A stretch of 64,000 nucleotides of DNA from MFD04580-c1 sp963702995 (GTDB lineage Bacteria > Planctomycetota > Phycisphaerae > Tepidisphaerales > Tepidisphaeraceae). Under the pieces are notes generated by a model. The model was not told where the DNA came from, searched no databases, and saw only the letters and a list, made by a program, of their open reading frames with translations. Where the stretch lies: NCBI GenBank assembly GCA_963702995.1, contig OY969783.1, forward strand, positions 1,240,001 to 1,304,000, read 5' to 3'. Each line of letters starts with the position of its first letter. Within the stretch, counting starts at the first letter, position 1. Shown here one piece after another: positions 1 through 7,627 of the stretch. The position numbers and the translations under genes were made by a program.

Positions 1-389
1 TCAAGACCCCCATCGCCGATCGGCTGGTCGAGCTGGAGACCGAGCTGGAGTCGATCTTCGAAGAGCACAAGCCGGACGTCTGCGCGGTGGAGTCGCTTTA
101 CGCGCATTACGCCCACCCGCGGACGGCGATCATGATGGGCCACGCGCGCGGCGTGATCCTGCTGGTCGCCCGACGTCGCGGGGCGCGGGTGGAGCAGTTC
201 TCGTCGAACCGGGTGAAGCAGTCCGTCAGCGGCCACGGCCACGCCAGCAAGCCGCAGATGCAGCGGGCGATCCAGTCCCTCTGGAACCTGCCCGCGCCGC
301 CCGAACCCCCGGACGTCGCCGACGCCCTGGCCGTCGCGATCTGCTGCGGGTTGCATATCGATCGATTGAGGGCGATGGAGCCGAGGTAA
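1..389 (+). CDS. ruvC: Holliday junction resolvase RuvC, C-terminal part (5' end outside window)
   Basis: RuvC cleaves Holliday junctions together with the RuvAB branch-migration motor. The frame is open from base 3 to the TAA at 387-389, so only the last ~128 residues are present. Visible family signatures are AVESLYAHYAHPRTAIMMGHARG, which carries the second catalytic acid (Glu of VES), the basic QFSSNRVKQSVSGHGHASKPQMQ segment, and the C-terminal PPDVADALAVAIC segment with the last two catalytic aspartates. ruvA and ruvB follow on the same strand, but only after about 6.4 kb of unrelated and mobile DNA. The usual ruvCAB cluster has therefore been opened by insertion or rearrangement. Confidence 0.93.
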   Translation, partial: KTPIADRLVELETELESIFEEHKPDVCAVESLYAHYAHPRTAIMMGHARGVILLVARRRGARVEQFSSNRVKQSVSGHGHASKPQMQRAIQSLWNLPAPPEPPDVADALAVAICCGLHIDRLRAMEPR

Positions 390-411
390 CGATCTGCATG
401 CCTAGCGTAAA

Positions 412-492
412 ATAGCAGGCACACTGCGTGTGCCGTGGCTCTTTCGCTGTCGCTTCAAGAGATGCGGACGGGACACGGAGTATGCCTGCTAC
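412..492. repeat. REP-like palindromic repeat, family A, copy 1 (diverged)
   Basis: The arms TAGCAGGCACACTGCGTGTG and (G)GACACGGAGTATGCCTGCTA face each other about 80 bp apart. This is the same design as the better copies at 7494, 23016, 24543 and 26066, but with several substitutions. It lies 23 bp after the ruvC stop codon. Confidence 0.7.
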
Positions 493-582
493 CTGCTACA
501 AGGCCGCGCCGCCCGTTGAATCCGGAAAGCGTAGTTTCAGCGTGAAGAAGCGTTTGATCGCGGGGGCGGCGTTGACAAAATC

Positions 583-750
583 GGCTCTCCGCCACATGTG
601 CTGATCGTGGTGTACCAGGTCCTGGAGTCGGTGCGGGCGAAAGTTACGTAACCATCGTCGCCCGATGAAATTGCGCTCCTGGATGGTCCCGCAGCCGACC
701 GCAACCAGTTGGGGTGTCCGAGCGCTCGTCAGCGACTTTGGCGGAGAGCC
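583..750. mobile_element. 168-bp MITE with 12-bp terminal inverted repeats and 8-bp target duplication
   Basis: The element begins GGCTCTCCGCCA and ends TGGCGGAGAGCC, a perfect 12-bp inverted repeat. It is bracketed by the direct repeat ACAAAATC at 575-582 and 751-758. A second copy lies at 47658-47824 and differs at only about seven positions, one of them a 1-base deletion, so no reading frame is conserved and the element is non-coding. Termini starting GGCTCT and 8-bp duplications are typical of ISL3-family elements, so it may be moved in trans by an ISL3-type transposase. That last step is inference; no such transposase is in the window. Confidence 0.85.
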
Positions 751-1061
751 ACAAAATCGAGTACCGCTGTCTTGGGCGAGCAAGTCAGAAGATTGATAAC
801 GAGGAGGATCACTCCCTCGCCATCGGCGTGTAGATGGCGTCGCGCGAATCATCGACGTCGCCGACATTCACGATGTAAGGTAATGCAAGGTACCATCTCT
901 GCAAATAGTTGATCGACGGTCAACGATGCGTCTTGCGTCGATGCGCTCTCCGGCTCCTCGGGAAGTTCGGTCACTCCGTAATCCACGAACATTTAGACGT
1001 TTGAAGTCAGAACGGAAAAACCGGTCGAAACCATGCCTTGTTTGAAGGCTTAGATTCGTTG

Positions 1062-2255
1062 TCAGTTGATCCGGATGTAATAGAAAACGGCGATGTTCTT
1101 CGGCCGCGTCTCTTCGCCTCCCGCTGCGGCGGTTCCGGCGCCCTTAGTATCTAGGCCGTTTCTTCCACCAGCTTCCGAGCCGCCTGGTTGGCCATTTGGT
1201 TCCCTCCAAGTGTATCCATGAGCATGTGATTTGAACTGGTCCTCCTGATACCCGCCAATCGCGCGGGACACATCAGGATCCCGTTTTGATGCGTCAAGCT
1301 CAACTTGCGGCGGAACGGATTCCATGATATCTAATCCTCGTACAAACATTCCTCTAAGATCCGGAACTCGATCCCGCGACGCAAGCTTGGAATAATACGA
1401 CCCAGGAACCACACGACCATCGGCCGGACACCACTTGCTCTTTGCCGATGTCCATACCCTTCCAGGGCTGTATTCGTTCGCTTTGGTTGCCTCATAGAAC
1501 TGATCCACATTGAGAAACGATGTGAAAACCGTCCCAACTGGAGTATCTTTCGACGCCTCCGTCTCTGCAGCGGGAATTTTATATACTACGGCACCGCGAC
1601 TCGTCTGAACAAGCAACACAAGGTCCTTTTTCGGGTCTCGGAGACAACTAACGATATCCTCACCCTGTAGACTCGCCCCAGGGAGCAACTTAGTCGTAAC
1701 CGACTTTTCAATCGCGCCTCGAACCTCGACCGACTGAACGACTGGAACCGGATCGTTCGGGAACTGAGGCGCCCACTTTACCAGAAACGTAGCGTCAGAT
1801 TCTGTCGTCGTGGTGCTTATGTGAAAGCCGAACGGATGCATTGCCAAACATTCGACATATTGTTTAGCCAGATCTGTATTCGGGATCGAAATCACTAAGC
1901 TCTCGTATTGGTCGCGACGAATCGACAAACTTCTCTTATCCTTGATCTTATTGTGGAAGACCTCGTAGTCAGAGCTCGAACTGTTCGCTCCAATAGTGAT
2001 CGCATCATCTTCGGTAGGGATCGTGACCGACGCTCCCCACTTACCATCATGCAGAGCTTCTTTGAACTGTTCAGAGAGCAAGTAAATACGAAGATCTTCT
2101 GAGAACGTATCGGCGCGAGTAATGTGAAAATGATTGTACAGACCTTCTTGAAGCAGTCTCTCGCAGGGATGCACCTGCTGTTGCTGTCCATTCGCGTGAC
2201 CTACCACCGTCTGCGAGATCAGTAGTATTGCTATGAGTCGGATAGATCGACGCAT
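1062..2255 (-). CDS. Secreted protein with phage tail-collar-like C-terminus
   Basis: 397 residues with a Sec signal peptide (about residues 1-23, MRRSIRLIAILLISQTVVGHANG). The central ~230 residues match nothing I recognise. The last ~110 residues have the layout of phage tail-collar/tail-fibre tips: a W..ADGR segment (SKWCPADGRVVPGSYYSKLA), PDLRGMFVRGLD, then GGYQEDQFKSHAHGYTW and a terminal RPKNIAVFYYIRIN. In tail-fibre proteins this module ends the fibre and contacts receptors; an exported form outside a prophage suggests a surface or adhesion role. Base composition is clearly less GC-rich than the surrounding genes, and the neighbours are mobile elements, which suggests acquisition. No other phage genes are nearby. 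Confidence 0.75.
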   Translation of the reverse strand: MRRSIRLIAILLISQTVVGHANGQQQQVHPCERLLQEGLYNHFHITRADTFSEDLRIYLLSEQFKEALHDGKWGASVTIPTEDDAITIGANSSSSDYEVFHNKIKDKRSLSIRRDQYESLVISIPNTDLAKQYVECLAMHPFGFHISTTTTESDATFLVKWAPQFPNDPVPVVQSVEVRGAIEKSVTTKLLPGASLQGEDIVSCLRDPKKDLVLLVQTSRGAVVYKIPAAETEASKDTPVGTVFTSFLNVDQFYEATKANEYSPGRVWTSAKSKWCPADGRVVPGSYYSKLASRDRVPDLRGMFVRGLDIMESVPPQVELDASKRDPDVSRAIGGYQEDQFKSHAHGYTWREPNGQPGGSEAGGRNGLDTKGAGTAAAGGEETRPKNIAVFYYIRIN

Positions 2256-2281
2256 CTTGCGCTCCGTTTCTGTGACCGTAT

Positions 2282-2357
2282 TAGTGCATTGTCACTCTTT
2301 CAATTTAGGGAAAATCGCTGGCGATTTACCCTAAAATCATTGTGTGACGGTGCACTA
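2282..2357. repeat. Nested inverted repeat upstream of the tail-collar-like gene
   Basis: Two concentric palindromes. The outer arms are TAGTGCATTGTCAC (approximately 2282-2295) and GTGACGGTGCACTA (2344-2357), matching at 12 of 14 positions. The inner arms are TTAGGGAAAATCGC (2305-2318) and GCGATTTACCCTAA (2321-2334), matching at 13 of 14 with a 2-nt loop. It sits 27 bp upstream of the start codon at 2255. It could be a regulatory hairpin or a minimal mobile repeat; it lacks the RYYYAAC/GTTRRRY core of integron attC sites. Confidence 0.65.
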
Positions 2358-2515
2358 GCAATTACCTGTGTTCGACCCTCGAAGAATCCTGTGATCCTAA
2401 ATTCAATCGCAGGGTAGCGAACGCGGCAGCAAATGTCAAGGATCGACACTTTTACACCTGTCCTACCGCTTTAGAAATGTCAGGGGTTTTCACTGCAGTA
2501 GAAATGTCAGGGTCC

Positions 2516-2564
2516 CCCGGGGTCAGGGCTTCGGAGGCGTAGCCTCCGAAGCCCTGACCCCGGG
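2516..2564 (-). terminator. Perfect 23-bp hairpin spanning the transposase stop codon
   Basis: The arms at 2516-2538 and 2542-2564 are perfectly complementary (inner part TCAGGGCTTCGGAGGC / GCCTCCGAAGCCCTGA) around a 3-nt loop. The stem encodes the last transposase codons and contains its TGA stop at 2523-2525. No U-run follows on the minus strand, so it is not a classic intrinsic terminator. It may block incoming transcription or limit transposase expression. Confidence 0.5.
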
Positions 2565-3821
2565 ACGCGAATCTCCACACGCCGGACGACGGTTGAACGG
2601 GTGCGACGCCGATGGCACGTAACGCTTGTTGTTCTTCACAGGCTCCTTCGCCTTCTTTGCCTTCGCCGGCCCCGGACGCGCAGACAACTCCATGCATGCC
2701 AGCGACTCCACGCCGTAACGCACCAGCAAGTCGCCCCCCGCCTTCTCCATCACCATCACGCGTCGCCCTGGACGTGGCAGGTCCAGCCCCGCGTGCCGCG
2801 CGTCGATTTGCAGCACACGCCCACGCCATTGCACGCACCAGTCACGCCCAACCGCACGCTCCTCACGCTCGCAGAGCACCTCGTCAAGCTTCACCCCCAC
2901 CGGCAGCTTCCGGTGGGCGTCGGACTTCTTCACCGCCGCCACGCCGAACTTCTCGTTGAACCGCTTCAGGAACGATTCCTCCAGCAGCACGTTCGCCGCC
3001 TCCATCGTCCAGACCCCTCGCAGCGTCAGCTCCTTCACCAGGCGGTCCTGCAGCGTCCCGTTCATCCGCTCCACGCGCCCCTTGGCCTGGGGGCTGTTCG
3101 CCAGGATCAACTCCACTCCAAGCTCTTTCATCGCTCGCCCGAACTGCGTCAACGTCGGCTCGCCATCGGCGGTTTCACCCCGGTAAATCCCCGCTTTATC
3201 CACATACACCGCACGCGGCAGCCCGCGTGATCGAACGTAGCGGCCCATCACGTCGAACGCCGCCGACAACATCTCCTTCTCATAGAACCGCGCCATCACC
3301 CGGCCGGTCGCGTCGTCCACCATCACCATCAGGCAGCACCACGGCCCACGCCCTCCCAACCAGTCGTGCCAGCTCCCGTCCATCTGCACCAACTCCCCGG
3401 CGCGACTGCGACGCGGCCGACGCAGCCGATGCTTGCCACGCTTACGCCGCCGCTCGAACAACCCCGCGGCGCGCAGCCACCGCCCCAGCGCGTCCGGACT
3501 AATCGTCTGACCGTCCTCCGCAGCCAGATATTCACACGCCAGCGTCGGGCCGAAACCCGCGTACTTCTGACGGTACAACTTCAGGATCGCCGTCCGCCTG
3601 ACGTCATCCGTCCTGCGGTTGGACGACCGCCCGCGAAGCTGGTGCGCAAGGCCTGCGTCACCCTGCGCCGCGTACCGCCGCTTCAACCGCCACATCTGCC
3701 GCTCCGTCACCTCCAGCAGCAACGCCGCCTCCGACACCGACATCTCACCGTCACGCACCTTGCACAAAACTTCCAGTCGCCGCCGCTCCTTCGCGCTCAA
3801 CGAAATTGTTCCCATCCCCAC
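2523..3821 (-). CDS. DDE transposase of the IS1202/ISNCY-type element
   Basis: 432 residues. Residues ~1-75 form a helix-turn-helix region (ERRRLEVLCKVRDGEMSVSEAALLLEVTERQMWRLKRRY). An rve-type DDE catalytic core follows: first Asp in ELVQMDGSWHDWLGGRGPW, second Asp in AVYVDKAGIY, and Glu in NSPQAKGRVERMNGTLQDRLVKEL. A short C-terminal domain (about 320-390) ends in a low-complexity tail. Start is GTG at 3821 or ATG at 3815. It reads inward from the right end of the element, is intact, and the whole element looks potentially active. Confidence 0.9.
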   Translation of the reverse strand: MGMGTISLSAKERRRLEVLCKVRDGEMSVSEAALLLEVTERQMWRLKRRYAAQGDAGLAHQLRGRSSNRRTDDVRRTAILKLYRQKYAGFGPTLACEYLAAEDGQTISPDALGRWLRAAGLFERRRKRGKHRLRRPRRSRAGELVQMDGSWHDWLGGRGPWCCLMVMVDDATGRVMARFYEKEMLSAAFDVMGRYVRSRGLPRAVYVDKAGIYRGETADGEPTLTQFGRAMKELGVELILANSPQAKGRVERMNGTLQDRLVKELTLRGVWTMEAANVLLEESFLKRFNEKFGVAAVKKSDAHRKLPVGVKLDEVLCEREERAVGRDWCVQWRGRVLQIDARHAGLDLPRPGRRVMVMEKAGGDLLVRYGVESLACMELSARPGPAKAKKAKEPVKNNKRYVPSASHPFNRRPACGDSRPGVRASEATPPKP

Positions 3822-3916
3822 GAGCTATAACGAGCGCGACACTGACATTTCTAAAGCGGTAGAACCCTGACATTTCTAAAGCGGGGAAACCCTGACATTT
3901 CTATCGCGGTACAACA

Positions 3917-4300
3917 ATCGACACTTTTACACCGACTGACTGTGAACCGAGGCGGCATTTGACATAACGCGGTGCGATCAGGCCTTCGAGTCGCGGCCCT
4001 TGCGGCTTGTGAGGCAACATCGCGGCGTCGTCCCGCGGCGGCTTTCGCAAGGTGTCGAGGCGGAGGAGGCGCAAAGAGGCCTGATAGTCGCATTCTAGAA
4101 GACTCCTTCGTATGCCGCCGCCAAGCCAGGGGCGGCGCATGTCGGCCTCTCACAGGCATCGGTTCGCCAGACGGACCGAGCAAGCCGTTCTTGAACGACT
4201 GTCCGTAAGGCGACGCCGGTGACGGGCGCTTGAAAATGAACAAGGAGAGATTCGGGTTCCCCTAATGCGCCCAAATTTTCCTTTGTCCCGTCCCGGCAAG
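3917..4300. other. Non-coding stretch after the insertion sequence
   Basis: It begins with the right copy of the IS target duplication (3917-3933). The rest (3934-4300) is GC-rich, has no frame resembling a protein and shows no repeat or hairpin I can support. Confidence 0.5.
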
Positions 4301-5377
4301 TTATCTCACGTTCATCAGCAAATCCCCAGTGAAGATCGCGCTCGGCATCACTTCGCACTCCGCCCAGCAGCCGGGGCAGTTGTCGACCCATTCGCGGGAG
4401 GCGTCGGTGGTGTCGTTATACCAGACTTCCTCGAACGACTGGGTGAGCAGGTTCCCGACCTTCTCGGTGTTGAACTGGCAGACGGGGACCGCACCATCCG
4501 GCAGCAGGCGGATATGGCTGCGGAGGGCGACGCACTTCGGGTGGGGGCTGGGCTTGGGCGTGTTCTTCAGGCGGGCGAGCAGGCCGCGGAGGTAATATCG
4601 CTTGCCGATGCGGAGGACCGGGTCGCGCACCTGATCGAGATGCCGCAACTGATTCTGTACGAAGCCGATCACGTCGGAATCGAGCAGCTTCGGGTGCAGG
4701 GGATAGCCGGTCTCGTGGATCAGGTCCATCGCCTTTTTGCCGAACCGCTTGGCGCCGTACATCGCCGAATCGGAGTAGGCGAGCACGCTGTGGACGTCGA
4801 CGCCCATCGCCTCGAACGTCTCGCAGAGCTCCAGGTGGTCATTCAGCGAGCGGTCGGAGATCACCGTGTGGTTGATGCTGACGCCGATCCCGGTTCGAGC
4901 ACGCGTCTCGGCCAGGCGACGGACCGTCTCCAGCGCGGTCTGGTACGTGACTTCCTCACCGCGGTTGGCGTCGTGCTCGGCCTCGGCGCCGTCGAATGAC
5001 ACCATGAATCGCAGCTTGTTCGGCTTAGGGAAGCGGTTGACGAAGTCGATCACCCGGTCGGGGAATGAGCCATTGGTGGTGATGTGCAGGACGGACGGCG
5101 CGGCCGTTTCCATCACGGCGGCCGCCACCTCGGCGAAGTCCTCGCGGAGGAACGGCTCGCCGCCCGAGAGGCGGACGACATCAAGGCGGCCGATCTTTCG
5201 GAAGACGGTGCGGACTTCGTCCGGCGTCATCTCCTTGCCGCGCTTCATCCGCCACGAGTCGCACATCTTGCAACGGGCGTTGCAGTGGTAGCAGACGAGG
5301 TAGGTACACCAGGAGGGCTTGGGTACGCCGCCCATTCGGTTCGTCAGGATGGAAAGGGCGAGTCGGGCCGGCCTCAT
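4301..5377 (-). CDS. Radical SAM enzyme with Cys-rich C-terminal region
   Basis: 358 residues from the ATG at 5377. The radical SAM [4Fe-4S] site is CNARCKMC (CxxxCxxC) at about residue 30, followed by the SAM-binding stretch RLSGGEPFLREDF and by TTNGSFPD and MVSFDGAEAEHD. The C-terminus carries further cysteines (HPKCVALRSHIRLLPDGAVPVCQFNTEKVGNL...NCPGCWAEC), as in SPASM-type or twitch domains that bind an auxiliary cluster. Its ATG overlaps the TGA of the upstream glycosyltransferase gene (ATGA), so the two are translationally coupled. An open extension to 5602 lies inside the upstream gene in another frame and is rejected. Substrate unknown; processing or tailoring of a glycan or peptide is possible. 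Confidence 0.9.
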   Translation of the reverse strand: MRPARLALSILTNRMGGVPKPSWCTYLVCYHCNARCKMCDSWRMKRGKEMTPDEVRTVFRKIGRLDVVRLSGGEPFLREDFAEVAAAVMETAAPSVLHITTNGSFPDRVIDFVNRFPKPNKLRFMVSFDGAEAEHDANRGEEVTYQTALETVRRLAETRARTGIGVSINHTVISDRSLNDHLELCETFEAMGVDVHSVLAYSDSAMYGAKRFGKKAMDLIHETGYPLHPKLLDSDVIGFVQNQLRHLDQVRDPVLRIGKRYYLRGLLARLKNTPKPSPHPKCVALRSHIRLLPDGAVPVCQFNTEKVGNLLTQSFEEVWYNDTTDASREWVDNCPGCWAECEVMPSAIFTGDLLMNVR

Positions 5378-6543
5378 TGGGGCACCGTCTGCCCGACGCT
5401 TTGGGCAGCCGCTACGAAAGCGGCCTGCGGCGTGGCCGCGGCCAAGGGCTCGCCGGTGGCCACGGGTGTCTCGGCCGCGTGTGGGGCCAGCTCGCCCAAA
5501 AACCGCTCGATCGCCGCCAGCGCCTCGCCGAGGCCGTCGCGCACGTGGTGCCGCATCTGCATGATGTACTGGTGTTCGTTGGCCAGGAAGGCCTTCACGC
5601 ACTCGGCGGTGAATTCGTCCGGCGTGGTCCGCATGCCGATGCCGAGCCGCTCGACGGCGGCCGCGTTCAGGCGCTGCTCAACGCAGCGCTCGGGCATGAC
5701 CAGCACGGGCTTATCCAGATAGACCGCCTCCCCCATAAGCTGATTGCCGGCGGTGCTGATGACGGCGCGGCAGGCGGCGAGATCCTCAATGAAGGGGAGG
5801 TTGCTGGGGGGCAGAAAGGTCAGCAGCCCGTGGCGGCCGCGTCGTGGCGTGCCATAGACATGCACCGGGCAGCCGACCTGTTCCAGCGCTTCGAGGAGCT
5901 GCGGGCGAAACTGGTGATGCCCCTGGTTGAAATAGGCGAGCAGATGCTCGCCGCGCGTGGGCCGGGCCTCGCGAACGGCCTGCCGCGGGAGGGTGCCGAC
6001 CACGCAGACGCCCGGCCGCCGCGGCGGCGCGGGGTAGAAGCTGGAGACGATGACTCGCTCCGGCCGCCCCATAAGCGTGCGATAGAAGAAGGTGTCCATG
6101 CACGCCTCGGGCCGGTCATGCCACTCGATCTCCGGGTGGCAGTGCGCCATGATGCCGATGTGATCGAAGCTGATCCGCGGGATCTTCATCGACTGGGCGA
6201 CGCGGTGGGTCCAGGCTTCGGCGTCGCCAATGACGACGTCGGCCGCGAAATCCTGGATGGTGTCGCGGACCATGCCAAAGACGGGGCCTTGCAGCGTCAG
6301 GTCGAGGGCGGCCGGCAGATTGAGGCGAAGCGTCTGCCAGTTGGACCGGCGCCCGCTGTTGCGGCCGTAGGCGAAGCCGAGAGTCGGAATCCGCACGACG
6401 GGGTAATCCGGCCAGATCGCCGCGTAAGCGTCGCCACCCGCCAAAACGAGAACCTTATGCCGGTGCGCCAGGTGAGGCAGCACCGCCAACGCGCGCGTCG
6501 CATGGCCCCGACCATACCCGTGTACGCCGTACACAATCCTCAT
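5374..6543 (-). CDS. MJ1255/VC2487-type glycosyltransferase
   Basis: 389 residues with the GT-B layout of the MJ1255/VC2487 glycosyltransferase family: N-terminal MRIVYGVHGYGRGHATRALAVLPHL (Gly-rich loop, GHxxR) and C-terminal nucleotide-sugar half with ACRAVISTAGNQLMGEAVYLDKPVLVMPERCVEQRLNA. The final ~35 residues are low-complexity Ala/Pro. It leads a two-gene operon with the radical SAM gene, joined by a 4-bp ATGA overlap, and is divergent from ruvA across 293 bp. The sugar donor and acceptor cannot be told from sequence. Confidence 0.85.
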   Translation of the reverse strand: MRIVYGVHGYGRGHATRALAVLPHLAHRHKVLVLAGGDAYAAIWPDYPVVRIPTLGFAYGRNSGRRSNWQTLRLNLPAALDLTLQGPVFGMVRDTIQDFAADVVIGDAEAWTHRVAQSMKIPRISFDHIGIMAHCHPEIEWHDRPEACMDTFFYRTLMGRPERVIVSSFYPAPPRRPGVCVVGTLPRQAVREARPTRGEHLLAYFNQGHHQFRPQLLEALEQVGCPVHVYGTPRRGRHGLLTFLPPSNLPFIEDLAACRAVISTAGNQLMGEAVYLDKPVLVMPERCVEQRLNAAAVERLGIGMRTTPDEFTAECVKAFLANEHQYIMQMRHHVRDGLGEALAAIERFLGELAPHAAETPVATGEPLAAATPQAAFVAAAQSVGQTVPQ

Positions 6544-6836
6544 GAAGTCTCCGGCTTAGGGATTTCAACTCCGCCACCCCACCACGGCTAGCGTGGATGT
6601 TTATCGCCGCTACTGTGTATTGATTGTGAAGCTCTTTTGCTAGGATTTCGAGAATCTCCATCGGCTTCCCGCCGCGCGTTGACGCGACGCGGAAATCGCG
6701 TTGGGCAGTCGCGAACATCCCCGGAAGCCCGCGCCGGAGCAAGTTACAATTGGAGCGGCGTCAGCCGGCGAGGCCGCCGCCGGGGACGGCCCAATCGCCG
6801 CGGCCGGCGTTTTAAATCGCACCGGAACAGAGAATT

Positions 6837-7481
6837 ATGATCGCAGCGCTGACCGGCGAGCTCCATCACGTGGACGAGGATCGGATCCGGCTGCGGTCCG
6901 GTCCGATTGTCTACGAACTGCTGGTCCCCGCGTCGGATATCCCGCTGCTTCAAGGCGGCGTCGGCTCGGAATTGACGTTTTACACCATTCTGTACTTCGA
7001 AGGAGATGCCGGCGGCGGCAATATCGAGCCGCGGCTGCTCGGATTCCTCCGGGAAGAAGACAAGAAGTTCTTCCAGAAGTTCATCACCGTCAAAGGGATC
7101 GGCCCAAAGAAGGCGCTCCGCGCTCTGACCCACCCCGCCGGCGAAATCGCGCAGGCGATCGAATCGAAGGACAGCCGCTTCCTGATCGGCCTGCCGGCGA
7201 TCGGCAAACGCATGGCCGAGCAGATTATCGCCGAACTCGCGGGAAAGGTGGGAGAATTCGCTACGGCCGCCGCCGTCGGCGCGGCCCGGCCGACCGATCT
7301 GCCCGGCGCCCCACGCCGCAGCGGGATGGAAGAGGAAGCGGTCGCTGTCCTGATCGCCCTTGGCGAACGCCGCGCCGAAGCCGAGCAACTGCTCGACCGC
7401 GCGCGGCAGGCCAATCCCGCCCCACGCAGCAGCAACGACCTCGTGCGGGAAATGCTCCAGCTTAGAAGTGGGCCCCGGTAG
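6837..7481 (+). CDS. ruvA: Holliday junction branch-migration protein RuvA
   Basis: 214 residues, normal length. RuvA tetramers bind the four-way junction and load RuvB. Domain I (OB fold) begins MIAALTGELHHVDEDRIRLRSGPIVYELLVP. Domain II has two helix-hairpin-helix motifs (FITVKGIGPKKALRAL and LIGLPAIGKRMAEQIIAELAGKV). After a variable linker, domain III (EEEAVAVLIALGERRAEAEQLLDRA) contacts RuvB. The TAG stop lies inside a partial family-A repeat (GTAGCAGGCAC), so the repeat may have supplied the stop codon. Confidence 0.96.
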   Translation: MIAALTGELHHVDEDRIRLRSGPIVYELLVPASDIPLLQGGVGSELTFYTILYFEGDAGGGNIEPRLLGFLREEDKKFFQKFITVKGIGPKKALRALTHPAGEIAQAIESKDSRFLIGLPAIGKRMAEQIIAELAGKVGEFATAAAVGAARPTDLPGAPRRSGMEEEAVAVLIALGERRAEAEQLLDRARQANPAPRSSNDLVREMLQLRSGPR

Positions 7482-7493
7482 CAGGCACGGGTG

Positions 7494-7573
7494 GTAGCAG
7501 GCACACTCCGTGTGCCGTCGGCCCGCGGGCCGGCTCCGGGTTCAGCGGACGGCACACGGAGTGTGCCTGCTAC
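7494..7573. repeat. REP-like palindromic repeat, family A, copy 2
   Basis: Arms GTAGCAGGCACACTCCGTGT and its inverse ACACGGAGTGTGCCTGCTAC enclose a spacer with GTCGGC/CGGAC pairing, 80 bp overall. A partial extra arm precedes it at 7478-7489. It lies between ruvA and ruvB. The GTAG head at both ends, followed by a palindrome, is the architecture of paired REP sequences (BIME). Confidence 0.85.
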
Positions 7574-7627
7574 GACACGTTCGTTCGACGCCCTTGTTCG
7601 AGATGGATCGATCGCTAGAAAGGTTGT

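Larger units (their letters stand above)
390..1061. other. Gene-free accessory stretch with REP-like repeat and MITE
   Basis: No credible gene is seen. The stretch holds a degenerate copy of the 81-bp palindromic repeat (412-492) and a complete MITE with target duplication (583-750). Frames open here are broken or not conserved when compared with the second MITE copy at 47658-47824. From 759 to 1061 I see nothing recognisable. Confidence 0.6.
2459..3916 (-). mobile_element. Complete IS1202/ISNCY-type insertion sequence, 1458 bp
   Basis: The ends are imperfect 27-bp inverted repeats. The left end starts TGTCCTACCGCTTTAGAAAT at 2459; the right end, read inward from 3916, starts TGTTGTACCGCGATAGAAAT; both continue GTCAGGG, with about four mismatches. 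A 17-bp direct repeat, ATCGACACTTTTACACC, lies exactly outside at 2442-2458 and 3917-3933 and is the target duplication. Extra internal copies of the AGAAATGTCAGGG motif occur at about 2500-2512, 3842-3860 and 3865-3884, giving clustered subterminal sites. Unusually long target duplications are a known property of IS1202-group elements, which supports the family call. Exact TSD identity suggests a fairly recent insertion. Confidence 0.88.

Noticed and set aside
496..867. Protein frame across the first MITE (similar to a frame across 47589-47831)
   Set aside because: The two MITE copies differ by a one-base deletion that changes the frame; similarity is at DNA level only.
1062..2255. Prophage remnant
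   Set aside because: Only a tail-collar-like C-terminus is present; no capsid, terminase, integrase or other phage genes nearby, and the protein has a signal peptide.
2282..2357. Integron attC site
   Set aside because: The palindrome lacks the RYYYAAC and GTTRRRY core sites, and no integrase or cassette array is present.
4265..4999. Plus-strand open frames opposite the radical SAM and glycosyltransferase genes (also 5377-6591 and 10234-11364)
   Set aside because: They are antisense shadows produced by high GC content; the minus-strand proteins carry the family motifs.
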